Assembly: GCF_007744075.1 (NCBI RefSeq)
Contig: NZ_CP036266.1
Span: 4,759,748 to 4,823,747, forward strand
Reading direction: 5' to 3'
Length of the DNA: 64,000 nt
Source of the DNA: Gimesia chilikensis
GTDB lineage: Bacteria > Planctomycetota > Planctomycetia > Planctomycetales > Planctomycetaceae
Shown: one piece after another, positions 36,440 through 43,908 of the stretch
Position numbering within the stretch: position 1 is the stretch's first letter
Layout of the letters: every line of letters starts with the position of its first letter
Program-made: the position numbers and the translations under genes
The notes under the pieces: generated by a model
Databases searched by the model: none
Seen by the model: only the letters and a program-made list of their open reading frames with translations
What the model was told of the DNA's origin: nothing

Positions 36440-37051
36440 ATGAACGCATCGGACCACAGCCATCCAGATCACTCTGCCAGGCCGCTGGACTTCTCCCCTG
36501 CCGATCCTGCTACTCCCGGTGTCATTCAACGGGCGGCAGAGATCCTGGGGCGGAAGCCTTCCTGTCTGGACCGGCGCAACTATCAATGTCGACTGCTGGC
36601 GGCGGCCATTCATGAGCCGACCGGACGCCTGGCTTACCTGGAATCGCGGGAGAAACTTCACTGGTGGGCCTTCAGGACGACCGTGATGATCAAGGTCCAT
36701 CTGCGGGATGGGAACGGCAAGGACCGGTCTGTTGACATTGAAACTTACAATCCGTTCTTTGGCTGTACGGTCGACATGCTGGAATGGATCGATGAGACGG
36801 CCGTGCTGATCTACCAAGAGAAACATCATACCTATGTCTGCACGTTCGGCCCGCACTGGCCGCCACGATTTATCGCCATCGAGGATTACTGGATTATCAA
36901 AGACGGTGTGCTCGGCTACCGGGGGTATCAACAGAACGAGGTCCAGCGTCTTTCGGTTCCCGATTTGACGCCGCTGGAACCACTGTCGCTGACAGAAGCG
37001 GAAGAAACTGGACTGGTGCCTGTGGATGTGTATGATCAGAATGAGGAGTGA
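36440..37051 (+). CDS. Hypothetical protein, paralogue of the gene at 43216
   Basis: This 203-residue soluble protein shares long identical blocks with the protein encoded at 43216-43845: AAAIHEPTxRxAYxESR, IKVHLRxxxGKDRSVDIExY, NPFFGC, ETAVLIYxEKHxTYVC and WPPRFIxIExxWxI. No named family recognised; size and setting among SUKH-like genes suggest an immunity-like or housekeeping orphan role. The two copies lie 6.8 kb apart in the same orientation, each in a cassette-like context. Confidence 0.65.
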   Translation: MNASDHSHPDHSARPLDFSPADPATPGVIQRAAEILGRKPSCLDRRNYQCRLLAAAIHEPTGRLAYLESREKLHWWAFRTTVMIKVHLRDGNGKDRSVDIETYNPFFGCTVDMLEWIDETAVLIYQEKHHTYVCTFGPHWPPRFIAIEDYWIIKDGVLGYRGYQQNEVQRLSVPDLTPLEPLSLTEAEETGLVPVDVYDQNEE

Positions 37052-37089
37052 CGCTGGATTTTTTACAGTGGGACCAGCCCACTGTGCCA
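37052..37089 (+). repeat. Composite palindromic repeat, copy 2 (right half)
   Basis: ACAGTGGG (37065-37072) and CCCACTGT (37078-37085) form an eight-base hairpin with loop ACCAG, followed by GCCACCCG. It lies 13 bases after the paralogue gene. Confidence 0.75.
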
Positions 37090-37090
37090 C

Positions 37091-37278
37091 CCGGATGCGG
37101 TGGAGGCTGGTGGCTTTGCACTTTATCAATCGCGGCAGCTGCGACCTCCTGCTCGCTGCGCTCGGATCGAATTGCATTCGATCCCACCCTCTTTCTCTGA
37201 AGATTTTTACTGGTTCCGTTTCACGTTTACTCTTTTTCGTTCGCTGCCAGGCGGGCCGACACATGGGTCGGCCCCTAC
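37091..37278 (+). repeat. Long dispersed repeat, copy A
   Basis: One of four roughly 200-base copies. It contains GGATCGAAT (37164-37172) and ATTCGATCC (37176-37184), a nine-base hairpin with loop TGC. It also contains GGGCCGAC (37253-37260) and GTCGGCCC (37267-37274), an eight-base hairpin. Between the hairpins, TTCACGTTTACTCTT is conserved with copies C and D. The copy lacks the AACCGGGGCTAAGG end part found in the others. Confidence 0.85.
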
Positions 37279-37327
37279 TACTGCTGTGCCCGGATCCACT
37301 CTCCGTTCTGTGGTGAAGGGCTTTGAT

Positions 37328-37364
37328 TTCATCATAGTGGGACCAACCAACTGTGGTCCCCGTT
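37328..37364 (+). repeat. Composite palindromic repeat, copy 3 (hairpin only)
   Basis: ATAGTGGGACCA followed by ACCAACTGTGGTCCCC. The ancestral CACAGTTGG/CCAACTGTG hairpin is altered, but GGGACCA and TGGTCCC can form a seven-base stem. Confidence 0.5.
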
Positions 37365-37423
37365 GCATCCAGAGCTTGTGATACCAATTCAGGATACAGT
37401 TGGCAGGTCACTTTAACTTGCCA

Positions 37424-37936
37424 TTAGAAAAGGTCTTCAATTTTATAAACCTGTGATGGTTTTGATGTCGCAGCAATGAGTACCTCTAAAGCGTCTGCAA
37501 GGTTATCCGCAATGTTATGTACCCCCACTTCAGAAAGGCTGTAAAAAACTCCCTTCTCTGAAAGCACTAAAAGAGCATTATCTCCCCAAATACTTCCAAG
37601 ACAGCAAAGTGGTTCTTCCATTTTCTTTTCCCAAGCTATTACCTCTGTCGTCCAATCTGCCATAATAGGATCAAATTCAATTTCTCCTGTCGCATAAACT
37701 CGATCAGGATTCAGAGGTGGATTGACTTTAAGACCACCGAAATTTTCAAGAATTTCAATAGCATCAGGAAAATATGACATACCTTCTCTTCTAAAATAAC
37801 TTTGATAGAGATCAGTCGAAACTTTTCGGTCAACACTCCATCCGGCGCTTCGTAGTATTTCGCCTACGTATTCACTAATAGGATTTATATTCATATTTTT
37901 TTTCTTATTTATATTTGAATTTGATATCAATGACAC
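37424..37936 (-). CDS. SUKH-3 family immunity-like protein
   Basis: The 170-residue protein carries the SUKH-3 pattern: EILRSAGWSVDRKV, SYFPDAIEILENFGGLKV, a middle part with YATGEIEFDP and CCLGSIWGDNALLVLSEKGVFY, and a final helix ADNLADALEVLI. SUKH-3 proteins are immunity proteins against polymorphic toxins. GTG 37936 has AGAGGA nine bases upstream; ATG 37894 is the alternative. It is AT-rich and on the opposite strand to its neighbours, suggesting separate acquisition. No toxin gene lies beside it. Confidence 0.72.
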   Translation of the reverse strand: MSLISNSNINKKKNMNINPISEYVGEILRSAGWSVDRKVSTDLYQSYFRREGMSYFPDAIEILENFGGLKVNPPLNPDRVYATGEIEFDPIMADWTTEVIAWEKKMEEPLCCLGSIWGDNALLVLSEKGVFYSLSEVGVHNIADNLADALEVLIAATSKPSQVYKIEDLF

Positions 37937-37999
37937 TAAATGAAGTCCTCTGGAAACAGTGGGCGTTCTAAAGAGAGTGTAAACAATCCTGAAGAGAAA

Positions 38000-38030
38000 C
38001 GGAAAAGGGAGTAGACTCTGAATTGTCTGA
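38000..38030 (+). repeat. Composite palindromic repeat, left half
   Basis: AAACGGAAAAGGGAGTAGAC and ACTCTGAATTGTCTG (38016-38030) match the left arm of the composite repeat. The matching hairpin half appears at 38257-38280, some 230 bases on, so the element is split or two partial copies lie here. Confidence 0.45.
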
Positions 38031-38094
38031 TCATCAGGGAAAGCGACGCCAGGTAGCGTTACTTAATTCGGATGAAATAGACCAAAGACGTTTC

Positions 38095-38118
38095 AACCGG
38101 GGCTAAGGCCCTGCGGCT
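38095..38118 (+). repeat. Short GGGGCTAAGGCCC repeat
   Basis: AACCGGGGCTAAGGCC followed by CTGCGGCT. The same word ends copies B, C and D of the long repeat and recurs at 56208. GGGC and GCCC can pair around TAAG. Confidence 0.7.
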
Positions 38119-38256
38119 CATTTTCTTTTCTGCTGTTGAAGTCCTGAAAACAAGTGTCACAACAGACCCTCGGCCACAGTGGCTACTTACATCGCTAACG
38201 TTGTCGATCTCATGGACACTCAGAAACCTATTCAATAAACGCTACCTGGTATGTAT

Positions 38257-38282
38257 CATAGTGGGACAAGCCAACTGTGCCA
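38257..38282 (+). repeat. Composite palindromic repeat, hairpin half
   Basis: ATAGTGGG, loop ACAAG, CCAACTGTG, then CCAC: same loop as copy 1 at 36370, with one arm mutated. It precedes the transposase remnant. Confidence 0.6.
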
Positions 38283-38305
38283 CATGTCGTAAGAAAGACT
38301 ATTGA

Positions 38306-38491
38306 AACAATGCGGTGAGGGTGAGCTTCTTTGCGACACGCAGGAACGAGCTGGTTCAGCGTCAGAAATATGAAACACGGGCATCAGCCCGGCACAGCAT
38401 TTTCGAGTACACAGAAATGTTCTACCATCGTGAAAGGCTCCATTCATCTCTGGGCTATCAGAGCCCCGAAATGCTTGAGCAGGCAGACTAA
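38306..38491 (+). pseudogene. IS3-family transposase remnant (C-terminal end)
   Basis: The frame ending TAA at 38489-38491 reads NAVRVSFFATRRNELVQ, then IFEYTEMFYHRERLHSSLGY and QSPEMLEQAD. This is the end of an IS3/IS150-type OrfB (DDE transposase), in which DNAVAESFF precedes the helix bearing the last catalytic glutamate and HSSLGYxSP lies close to the C-terminus. A stop codon at 38303-38305 closes it upstream and no inverted repeat is visible, so it is an inactive fragment. Confidence 0.88.
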
Positions 38492-38531
38492 CCTGATTTC
38501 AGAGTCCACTATTTCTGAGGAACTTCATTTC

Positions 38532-39545
38532 ATGAATTATTGTCTCGTTTCAGTGATATTCCTGATGTCATCCGCAATTTGTTTTGCCAAAGAATTGCCT
38601 ACCGAAGCAAAGAATATTTTAGCACACCATAAAGCAAGTATTGCCAGGCTGAAAAGTATTCAGGCGAAGGTGGTCAGCAGGGTAGATACTGGCGATGGTA
38701 CTCTGAAAAAAATGACGGAAACGGATTGGTATCGCGTTGGTTCTGAGGATCGCTTTTCGATAAAAACATACATGAGTTACGGCGTTCAGGAAAAGTCATG
38801 GAATGCCAGAAAAGAGCCTCTACTAGAGGAATATGGTTACAATCCCAAGGAGATCCGTATCCTTTCCAACTGGGATCAGGAAAACCATCCCAAGCTGCCT
38901 CTCAAGCCAGGTGGAAAGCATGCCATTCACTTTGCCAGAATAGAAGGATCAATCCAACCCCGAGATCCTGCCAGAAGATATCAAGCAGTCTTATCATGGT
39001 TATTGCTTGTCCCAATTGTTACACAGGATTTAGAAAGTCTTATCGAAAACGCTTCAGAAGTTGATTTAAAATCAACCGAGGAAGGTCCTGTTTTCGAATT
39101 GAAAACCGATCATGGAAACGTGAATATTCAACTTGACCGTGAGCATGGATATTTAATCAAGCGTTGTGAGTGGTTTGCTGGTGACCGGGCTGAAAAACCA
39201 GTCAGCATTATGGAAGTCACGAAGTTTCAGCATTTTAAAGACAAGCTTGTATTTCCTAAAGCAGCGGTGGTCAAACGTGGCGAAAAGGTAGTATTGGATG
39301 TTGATGTTATTAAACTCTCATTAAATGAGCAGTTAGACTCCAGTCTGGCCAGAGTTCAATTTCCTGAAGGAGCTCGGGTTAACAATCCCCATCGGGGAGA
39401 AATCTATGTATGGGGAAAAGATAAGCCAAGACTCACGTTTACTTCGAATAAAATATTTCACGAATGGGAGAAGGCTGCAGCTGGAAGTCATGTTCCTGAT
39501 AATAAGGAAGTGCCTCGGAGGAACGGAAAAGCGGGTAGCCCCTGA
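38532..39545 (+). CDS. Hypothetical secreted protein
   Basis: ATG 38532 gives 337 residues with signal peptide MNYCLVSVIFLMSSAICFA. The longer frame upstream runs through the transposase remnant and is not coding for this protein. The mature part begins with a helix (AKNILAHHKASIARLKSIQAK) and then many beta strands, a layout like LolA/LppX-type outer-membrane lipoprotein-sorting proteins, though no diagnostic motif is visible. The last ten or so residues (RRNGKAGSP and stop) are read from the composite repeat, so the original end may have been altered by its insertion. Confidence 0.6.
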   Translation: MNYCLVSVIFLMSSAICFAKELPTEAKNILAHHKASIARLKSIQAKVVSRVDTGDGTLKKMTETDWYRVGSEDRFSIKTYMSYGVQEKSWNARKEPLLEEYGYNPKEIRILSNWDQENHPKLPLKPGGKHAIHFARIEGSIQPRDPARRYQAVLSWLLLVPIVTQDLESLIENASEVDLKSTEEGPVFELKTDHGNVNIQLDREHGYLIKRCEWFAGDRAEKPVSIMEVTKFQHFKDKLVFPKAAVVKRGEKVVLDVDVIKLSLNEQLDSSLARVQFPEGARVNNPHRGEIYVWGKDKPRLTFTSNKIFHEWEKAAAGSHVPDNKEVPRRNGKAGSP

Positions 39546-39612
39546 ATTGATTGATCAGTGGTTATAATGATGCTGATTTCATTACAGTGGGACCAGCCGA
39601 CTGTGCGACCTG
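39524..39612 (+). repeat. Composite palindromic repeat, full copy
   Basis: GGAACGGAAAAGCGGGTAGC (39524-39539 and on), CCCCTGAATTGATTG (39539-39553), ATCAGTGG, then ACAGTGGG (39584-39591), loop ACCAG, CCGACTGT (39597-39604) and GCGACC. It contains the stop codon of the preceding gene and ends about 15 bases before the next. Confidence 0.75.
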
Positions 39613-39624
39613 ACGAGAACTGAA

Positions 39625-40191
39625 ATGAACTGGATTGTTCCCCGAGTCAGAAACGTTCGCAGAATTCTGCCGTACCTGTTGTATGGGGTGCTGCTGGGCG
39701 GACTCTACGGGATGCTGCATGATCAGATCAGCTATACGATCTCGCGGGAATATTTCACCGATTTCAAATTCCACCAGTTTCGTTATGCGGATTTTCATTT
39801 GCCGGAGCGGCTGTATGTGAGCATCATCGGCTTCCTGGCGACCTGGTGGGTGGGTTTATTTTCCGGCTGGTTTCTCGCGCGGATGCGTTTCAACAGCGAT
39901 GATTTACAAACGGCCCGCCGCGATATTCTGCAGGGGTTCGCAATCATCGCCTGTTGTGCCATGGGTGCGGGTATTCTGGGTGGCGTCGCGGGATACCTGA
40001 ATTACTACGTCTTTGATGCTCAGGAATTCCTGGGGTTTGAAAAACAGTTTTCCGGAACTACGCTCAAGCGATTTGCGATCGTGGGTACGATTCATAATTC
40101 TGGTTACGTCGGCGGTCTCGCAGGATTAATTGTTGCAGTCTTCCTGCTGAAACGGAAAATGAAACAGCGGCTGTCCGACGTTGATATGTGA
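39625..40191 (+). CDS. Hypothetical multi-pass membrane protein
   Basis: The 188-residue protein has four hydrophobic segments (about 14-30, 66-84, 104-124 and 152-172). Its second-to-third loop is polar and basic (ARMRFNSDDLQTARRD). Gly-rich helices (GILGGVAGYLNYY, GGLAGLIVAVFLL) suggest tight packing. No family recognised. The start ATG follows the composite repeat closely, so its promoter or ribosome-binding site may derive from it. Confidence 0.6.
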   Translation: MNWIVPRVRNVRRILPYLLYGVLLGGLYGMLHDQISYTISREYFTDFKFHQFRYADFHLPERLYVSIIGFLATWWVGLFSGWFLARMRFNSDDLQTARRDILQGFAIIACCAMGAGILGGVAGYLNYYVFDAQEFLGFEKQFSGTTLKRFAIVGTIHNSGYVGGLAGLIVAVFLLKRKMKQRLSDVDM

Positions 40192-40259
40192 TGGAACAGG
40201 GATCTCCCCCCAAATCGGTTATTTCTATCAATCGTTAACCCTGCAGAACGAGTCTTTAA

Positions 40260-40910
40260 ATGAATCTCACTGATGTTGTTCGCGAGTTGTATCAGACGGC
40301 CATGGTCATTCCGGAACCGTTCTCAGAATTGTCCATGGAAGAACAGGGGGAAGCAGCGCGACTGCTCGCACAGTTCGAGGAATTGCAACAGGCACACGAC
40401 ACAGTGCCTTACGCTGAACTACTTCATCCGATGCTGCTCAGTAAGAACGGGCGTTTTCAGGATGCACTCACTCTGACACGAGACTATTACGAGAATGCCC
40501 GCAGCTGGGAAACCGCAGTTGCGTACGCAAACGCGGCGCGGCGAGCTGGTGACCTTGATTTAGCGGTGACTCTATTTTCGACTGCTGCCGAATATGACCC
40601 GAACGATTTGACGTGCTGGCTCGAAGTAGGAGACATCAACCTGGAACGTGGGCAGTTCACGGAGGCGTTGACTGCCTACGAAAAGGCACTGGAAAAAGAG
40701 AACAGCAATCAATGGGCGCTGCCATCAGCCTTCTATTGCCGACACAGACTGGGCATCGCCGGGAACTGGCTCACCAGCCTGCGGGAAGTCGCCAACCAGG
40801 AGGGGTGCACCTGCGGTATGGAAGGCTGCCTGACAGAGATCTTTGGCGGATACGGGTCCAGCGACGGAATTGCCAGGGCGGCGTATTTACTTGAGAAAGC
40901 GGAGCAGTAA
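40260..40910 (+). CDS. TPR-containing protein
   Basis: This 216-residue soluble protein has at least two tetratricopeptide-like helix pairs (TAVAYANAARRAGDLDLAVTLF and WLEVGDINLERGQFTEALTAYEKALEKE). It ends with a small cysteine-containing segment, EGCTCGMEGCLTEIFGGYGSS, that could bind a metal or form a disulphide. Function unknown; 68 bases downstream of the membrane-protein gene. Confidence 0.68.
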   Translation: MNLTDVVRELYQTAMVIPEPFSELSMEEQGEAARLLAQFEELQQAHDTVPYAELLHPMLLSKNGRFQDALTLTRDYYENARSWETAVAYANAARRAGDLDLAVTLFSTAAEYDPNDLTCWLEVGDINLERGQFTEALTAYEKALEKENSNQWALPSAFYCRHRLGIAGNWLTSLREVANQEGCTCGMEGCLTEIFGGYGSSDGIARAAYLLEKAEQ

Positions 40911-41012
40911 TCGGACGGAAATAGAGGCAGATTCCTGACTGGCTGATCAGGCGGGGTGTGATGCTGTTGCTTCACAGTTGGGCCAGCCAACTTTGTCCGG
41001 GGTGTCCCTGAT
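40911..41012 (+). repeat. Composite palindromic repeat, full copy
   Basis: CGGACGGAAATAGAGGCAG, TTCCTGACTGGCTG (40932-40945), ATCAGGCGGGGTGTGATGCT, then CACAGTTGG (40973-40981), loop in GCCAG, CCAACTTTG (40987-40995). It starts right at the stop codon of the TPR gene. Confidence 0.7.
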
Positions 41013-41175
41013 CGCGAGGGGAGGATCAACATCCGCTGTGATGCAGGTCTTCCCTGAAAAACACGGCCAACGAGCGCAGATAAACACTTAACACATTTAC
41101 ACCCTGCGGAAATCCTGATAGATTAAGACAGAGTCAGACTCTATCTAACAATCGTTATCCAAAAGGGAGAAAGAC

Positions 41176-41796
41176 ATGAAACCAGTCTGTTTCGTATCGC
41201 TGTTCCTGGTTGTACTTTTACTGCCTGGGCTTGCGACTGCTGATAACAGCGGGCTTGCAGGCGTGGAGTTTTCAGAAACGACGGATCTCTCCGATGCAGT
41301 GGAGCGATTCAATGCTCAAGTCAATCGAATCAGCAAGGTTGGCCGTGCTCAGCCACCGTTAACGGTCGACGAAATCGTTGCTTCGATTCGTGCATGGGAC
41401 CGTAAACAGAATCCGATCGACCCCGGGTTGCTGGCTGTCTTTCATCAGATTGCAGAAACCCAAACATTGCCCGCTGATTCCGCGATCATGTTCACTCAAG
41501 GCTGGACGCCAAACGGGGACTATGAATTCACGGTGTGGTGGGTCGATATTTGCCTGTACTACCCTCGCCCGGATCGTGAAGACAGCAAATATGTTTACGT
41601 ACACCGCATTCGTGATCGTACGATATCAAGTCGACCAAGACAAAAACGGATTGCCGTCGACTCAGGTTTGCTCACGTTGCCGGAAAGAGAACGTCTCGCT
41701 GCAAAGCACTTCGCTGCCTTCATCTCCGGAGCTGACGCTAAACAGTCCTCGGATCACAAAGCCGAGAACCGGAACACTCATTCGCGCGGCAACTGA
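41176..41796 (+). CDS. Hypothetical secreted protein
   Basis: The 206-residue product follows the good ribosome-binding site AAGGGAG. A signal peptide is evident (MKPVCFVSLFLVVLLLPGLATA). The mature part contains TVDEIVASIRAWDRKQNP and a beta-rich segment (DYEFTVWWVDICLYYPRP, YVYVHRIRDRTISSRP). Planctomycete-restricted proteins with this layout exist as far as I recall, but I recognise no named family. Its tail is polar and perhaps truncated by downstream repeats. Confidence 0.6.
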   Translation: MKPVCFVSLFLVVLLLPGLATADNSGLAGVEFSETTDLSDAVERFNAQVNRISKVGRAQPPLTVDEIVASIRAWDRKQNPIDPGLLAVFHQIAETQTLPADSAIMFTQGWTPNGDYEFTVWWVDICLYYPRPDREDSKYVYVHRIRDRTISSRPRQKRIAVDSGLLTLPERERLAAKHFAAFISGADAKQSSDHKAENRNTHSRGN

Positions 41797-41820
41797 TAGC
41801 GAAGTCTTCCATTCGTACCC

Positions 41821-42105
41821 GGGGTGTGAAGTTGAGGTTGGTGGTTTTTCTCTGCATCGCGGCGCGGCAGCTACGACCTCTTGCTCGCTGCGCTCGGATC
41901 GAATTGCATTCGATCCCACCCTTTCTGTTTTTTTTGCGGGTGGGGGATTTTGCTGATCCCATTCGTGGTTTGCTCTTGCTTGTTCTCTGCCAGGCGGGCC
42001 GACACATGGGTCGGCCCCTACGACTGTTGAGGTTGGAATGGGTTTGATATTTGTTGCGTGTTCTGTTTGTTGGGGCTTTCAACCGGGGCTAAGGCTCTGC
42101 GGATA
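41821..42105 (+). repeat. Long dispersed repeat, copy B
   Basis: Begins GGGGTGTGAAGTTGAGG, contains the GGATCGAAT/ATTCGATCC hairpin and the GGGCCGAC/GTCGGCCC hairpin. It continues through TTGGAATGGGTTTG and TGTTCTGTTTGTTGGGGC to AACCGGGGCTAAGGCTCTGC. It shares this long right part with copy C. It fills most of the 487-base gap before the Sel1-repeat gene; nothing else is seen there. Confidence 0.85.
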
Positions 42106-42283
42106 ATTTCTCTTGTTGCCTTGAGGGGGGGCATATCCAAGCATACTGCTTTCCCGATACGCCTGGGGGGCTTCATAATTTGCTTGACAACCTGATCTTA
42201 TGGAATGACACTGCACTCATGCTACTCGTGATGTCAATAATTGTTTTCTCTCTGTGATTCCTGTCTTCGAGTTAGATGAGCCG

Positions 42284-43174
42284 ATGAGTGATACTTCAGA
42301 TATCGACCTTTTACTGCAGGCGCCAGCCTCGCTGGCTGTTGCCGAACAACTTTTAGCATGGGCCGAGAAAACGCGCCAGCAAATTGCACGCGGGGATCTG
42401 CAGTTGGGGATTTTGTCGGTCGAGAGTCTGGCGAAGATTCCTGTGGCTTACAAGACGGCTGCTCAACAGGGACTGTCACCGACGTGGGTCACTCTTGCCT
42501 GGTGGTATGCCTTTCCTGATATCGGCGAACCTGACCTGCCTGCTGCCGAGGATGCAATGCAGGAAGCTCTGGCCGCCGACTTCCAGTACGCAAAGCTGGA
42601 ACTGGCCCGGCTGCGCTGGTTCTGCAAACGAGAGACGGCTTCGCTTCTGGAACAACAGCAGGCCTTTGAGTATGTCTCTGAAATCACCACAGACGAAACA
42701 GAAAACGCTGAGGCATTTTATCTGCTTGCGTTATTGACTACACACGGTTTCGGGGTGGATGCTTCCCCGGCGGCGGGTTTCAGACTGCAACAACGCGCAG
42801 CGGAACTCGGAAATGTGGATGCCCAGTTTGAAATCTATGTCCATTATGCGAATGGTCTCGGTGTTGCCGTCGATGAAGAGAGAGCGTTTGCCGCCTGTCA
42901 ACGTGCTGCAGAGGGAGGGCATCCGCGGGCCATGTATAATCTCGGGGCGTATAACGCGACCGGCAGGGGGACTCCCCGAAATATGACAGAAGCGGTCAAA
43001 TGGTACGAACGAGCCGCTGATGTTGGCAACGCCGCTGCGCTGGCTGGTCTTGCGATGATCTATGCGACCGGTGATGGTGTTGAGTTGGATCACGAATATG
43101 CACGCGAACTGTTCGATCAGGCCGATTATTGTGGACTCGATGTCAGTCAGCTGCGAGAACAGGTGGGACTCTGA
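42284..43174 (+). CDS. Sel1-repeat (SLR/TPR-like) protein
   Basis: From ATG 42284 the product is 296 residues; an upstream GTG at 42254 is possible. Sel1-like repeats are clear in the C-terminal half: LLTTHGFGVDASPAAGFRLQ, YVHYANGLGVAVDEERAFAA, AYNATGRGTPRNMTEAVKWY and MIYATGDGVELDHEYARELF. Such repeats mediate protein-protein contacts. No signal peptide, so cytoplasmic. The gene at 43216 follows after 41 bases. Confidence 0.85.
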   Translation: MSDTSDIDLLLQAPASLAVAEQLLAWAEKTRQQIARGDLQLGILSVESLAKIPVAYKTAAQQGLSPTWVTLAWWYAFPDIGEPDLPAAEDAMQEALAADFQYAKLELARLRWFCKRETASLLEQQQAFEYVSEITTDETENAEAFYLLALLTTHGFGVDASPAAGFRLQQRAAELGNVDAQFEIYVHYANGLGVAVDEERAFAACQRAAEGGHPRAMYNLGAYNATGRGTPRNMTEAVKWYERAADVGNAAALAGLAMIYATGDGVELDHEYARELFDQADYCGLDVSQLREQVGL

Positions 43175-43215
43175 CAGCAGAGATCCAGACACTGGTAAAG
43201 AAACAGGAGTAAGCG

Positions 43216-43845
43216 ATGGACGATTCGGAGCGGACATTCATGGGAGGGAATCGGAATCCGGAACGCTTTGGTTTTTCGGTGCGGGCCAGCCTGGGATCTG
43301 AACCCGATCAGAGTGTGATTGATCGTGCCGCGGTGCTGCTGGGGCGCGACGCCTTCTTTGTCGACAAAAAAGGTTATGAATGCGAATTGATCGCGGCCGC
43401 CATTCATGAGCCCACGAACCGCGTGGCTTATGTCGAATCGCGGGCGAAAGAACGCCGGTGGACTTCGATGATTGATGTATCGATCAAGGTGCATCTGCGG
43501 GAGGCGGACGGCAAGGACCGGTCGGTCGATATCGAATCTTACAATCCTTTCTTCGGCTGTGATGTCGGCTTTTTTGAATGGCTCGGCGAGACGGCGGTGC
43601 TGATCTACACCGAGAAACATGACACGTATGTCTGTGCATTCGGGTCAGAGTGGCCGCCACGATTTATTGAAATTGAAAATCGCTGGGTGATCAACGAGGG
43701 AATGCTGGGATATCTTGGGTACAAGCAGAAGCAGGTGCAGCGACTGACGCTGCCGGAGTTATCACAATTGGCACCTGTTTCTCTGGATGAAGCAAAAGCG
43801 GCGGGACTGCTGCCGGTGGTTAGATATGGTTTGGATGAGAAGTGA
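43216..43845 (+). CDS. Hypothetical protein, paralogue of the gene at 36440
   Basis: The 209-residue protein shares more than half its residues with the protein at 36440-37051, including AAAIHEPTNRVAYVESR, DGKDRSVDIESYNPFFGC and ETAVLIYTEKHDTYVC. The segment WPPRFIEIENRWVINEGMLGYLGY is also shared. A GGAG lies about eight bases before the ATG. It may be translated with the Sel1-repeat gene. Function unknown. Confidence 0.68.
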   Translation: MDDSERTFMGGNRNPERFGFSVRASLGSEPDQSVIDRAAVLLGRDAFFVDKKGYECELIAAAIHEPTNRVAYVESRAKERRWTSMIDVSIKVHLREADGKDRSVDIESYNPFFGCDVGFFEWLGETAVLIYTEKHDTYVCAFGSEWPPRFIEIENRWVINEGMLGYLGYKQKQVQRLTLPELSQLAPVSLDEAKAAGLLPVVRYGLDEK

Positions 43846-43908
43846 CTCTGGATTGCCCCACATCTGATAAAACTAATCGGTAGGAAGCCTCAGGAGTCGG
43901 CCCCGCTT

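Noticed and set aside
36428..37411. 327-codon open frame on the minus strand
   Set aside because: Antisense to the paralogue gene at 36440 and runs through two repeats; no protein-like features.
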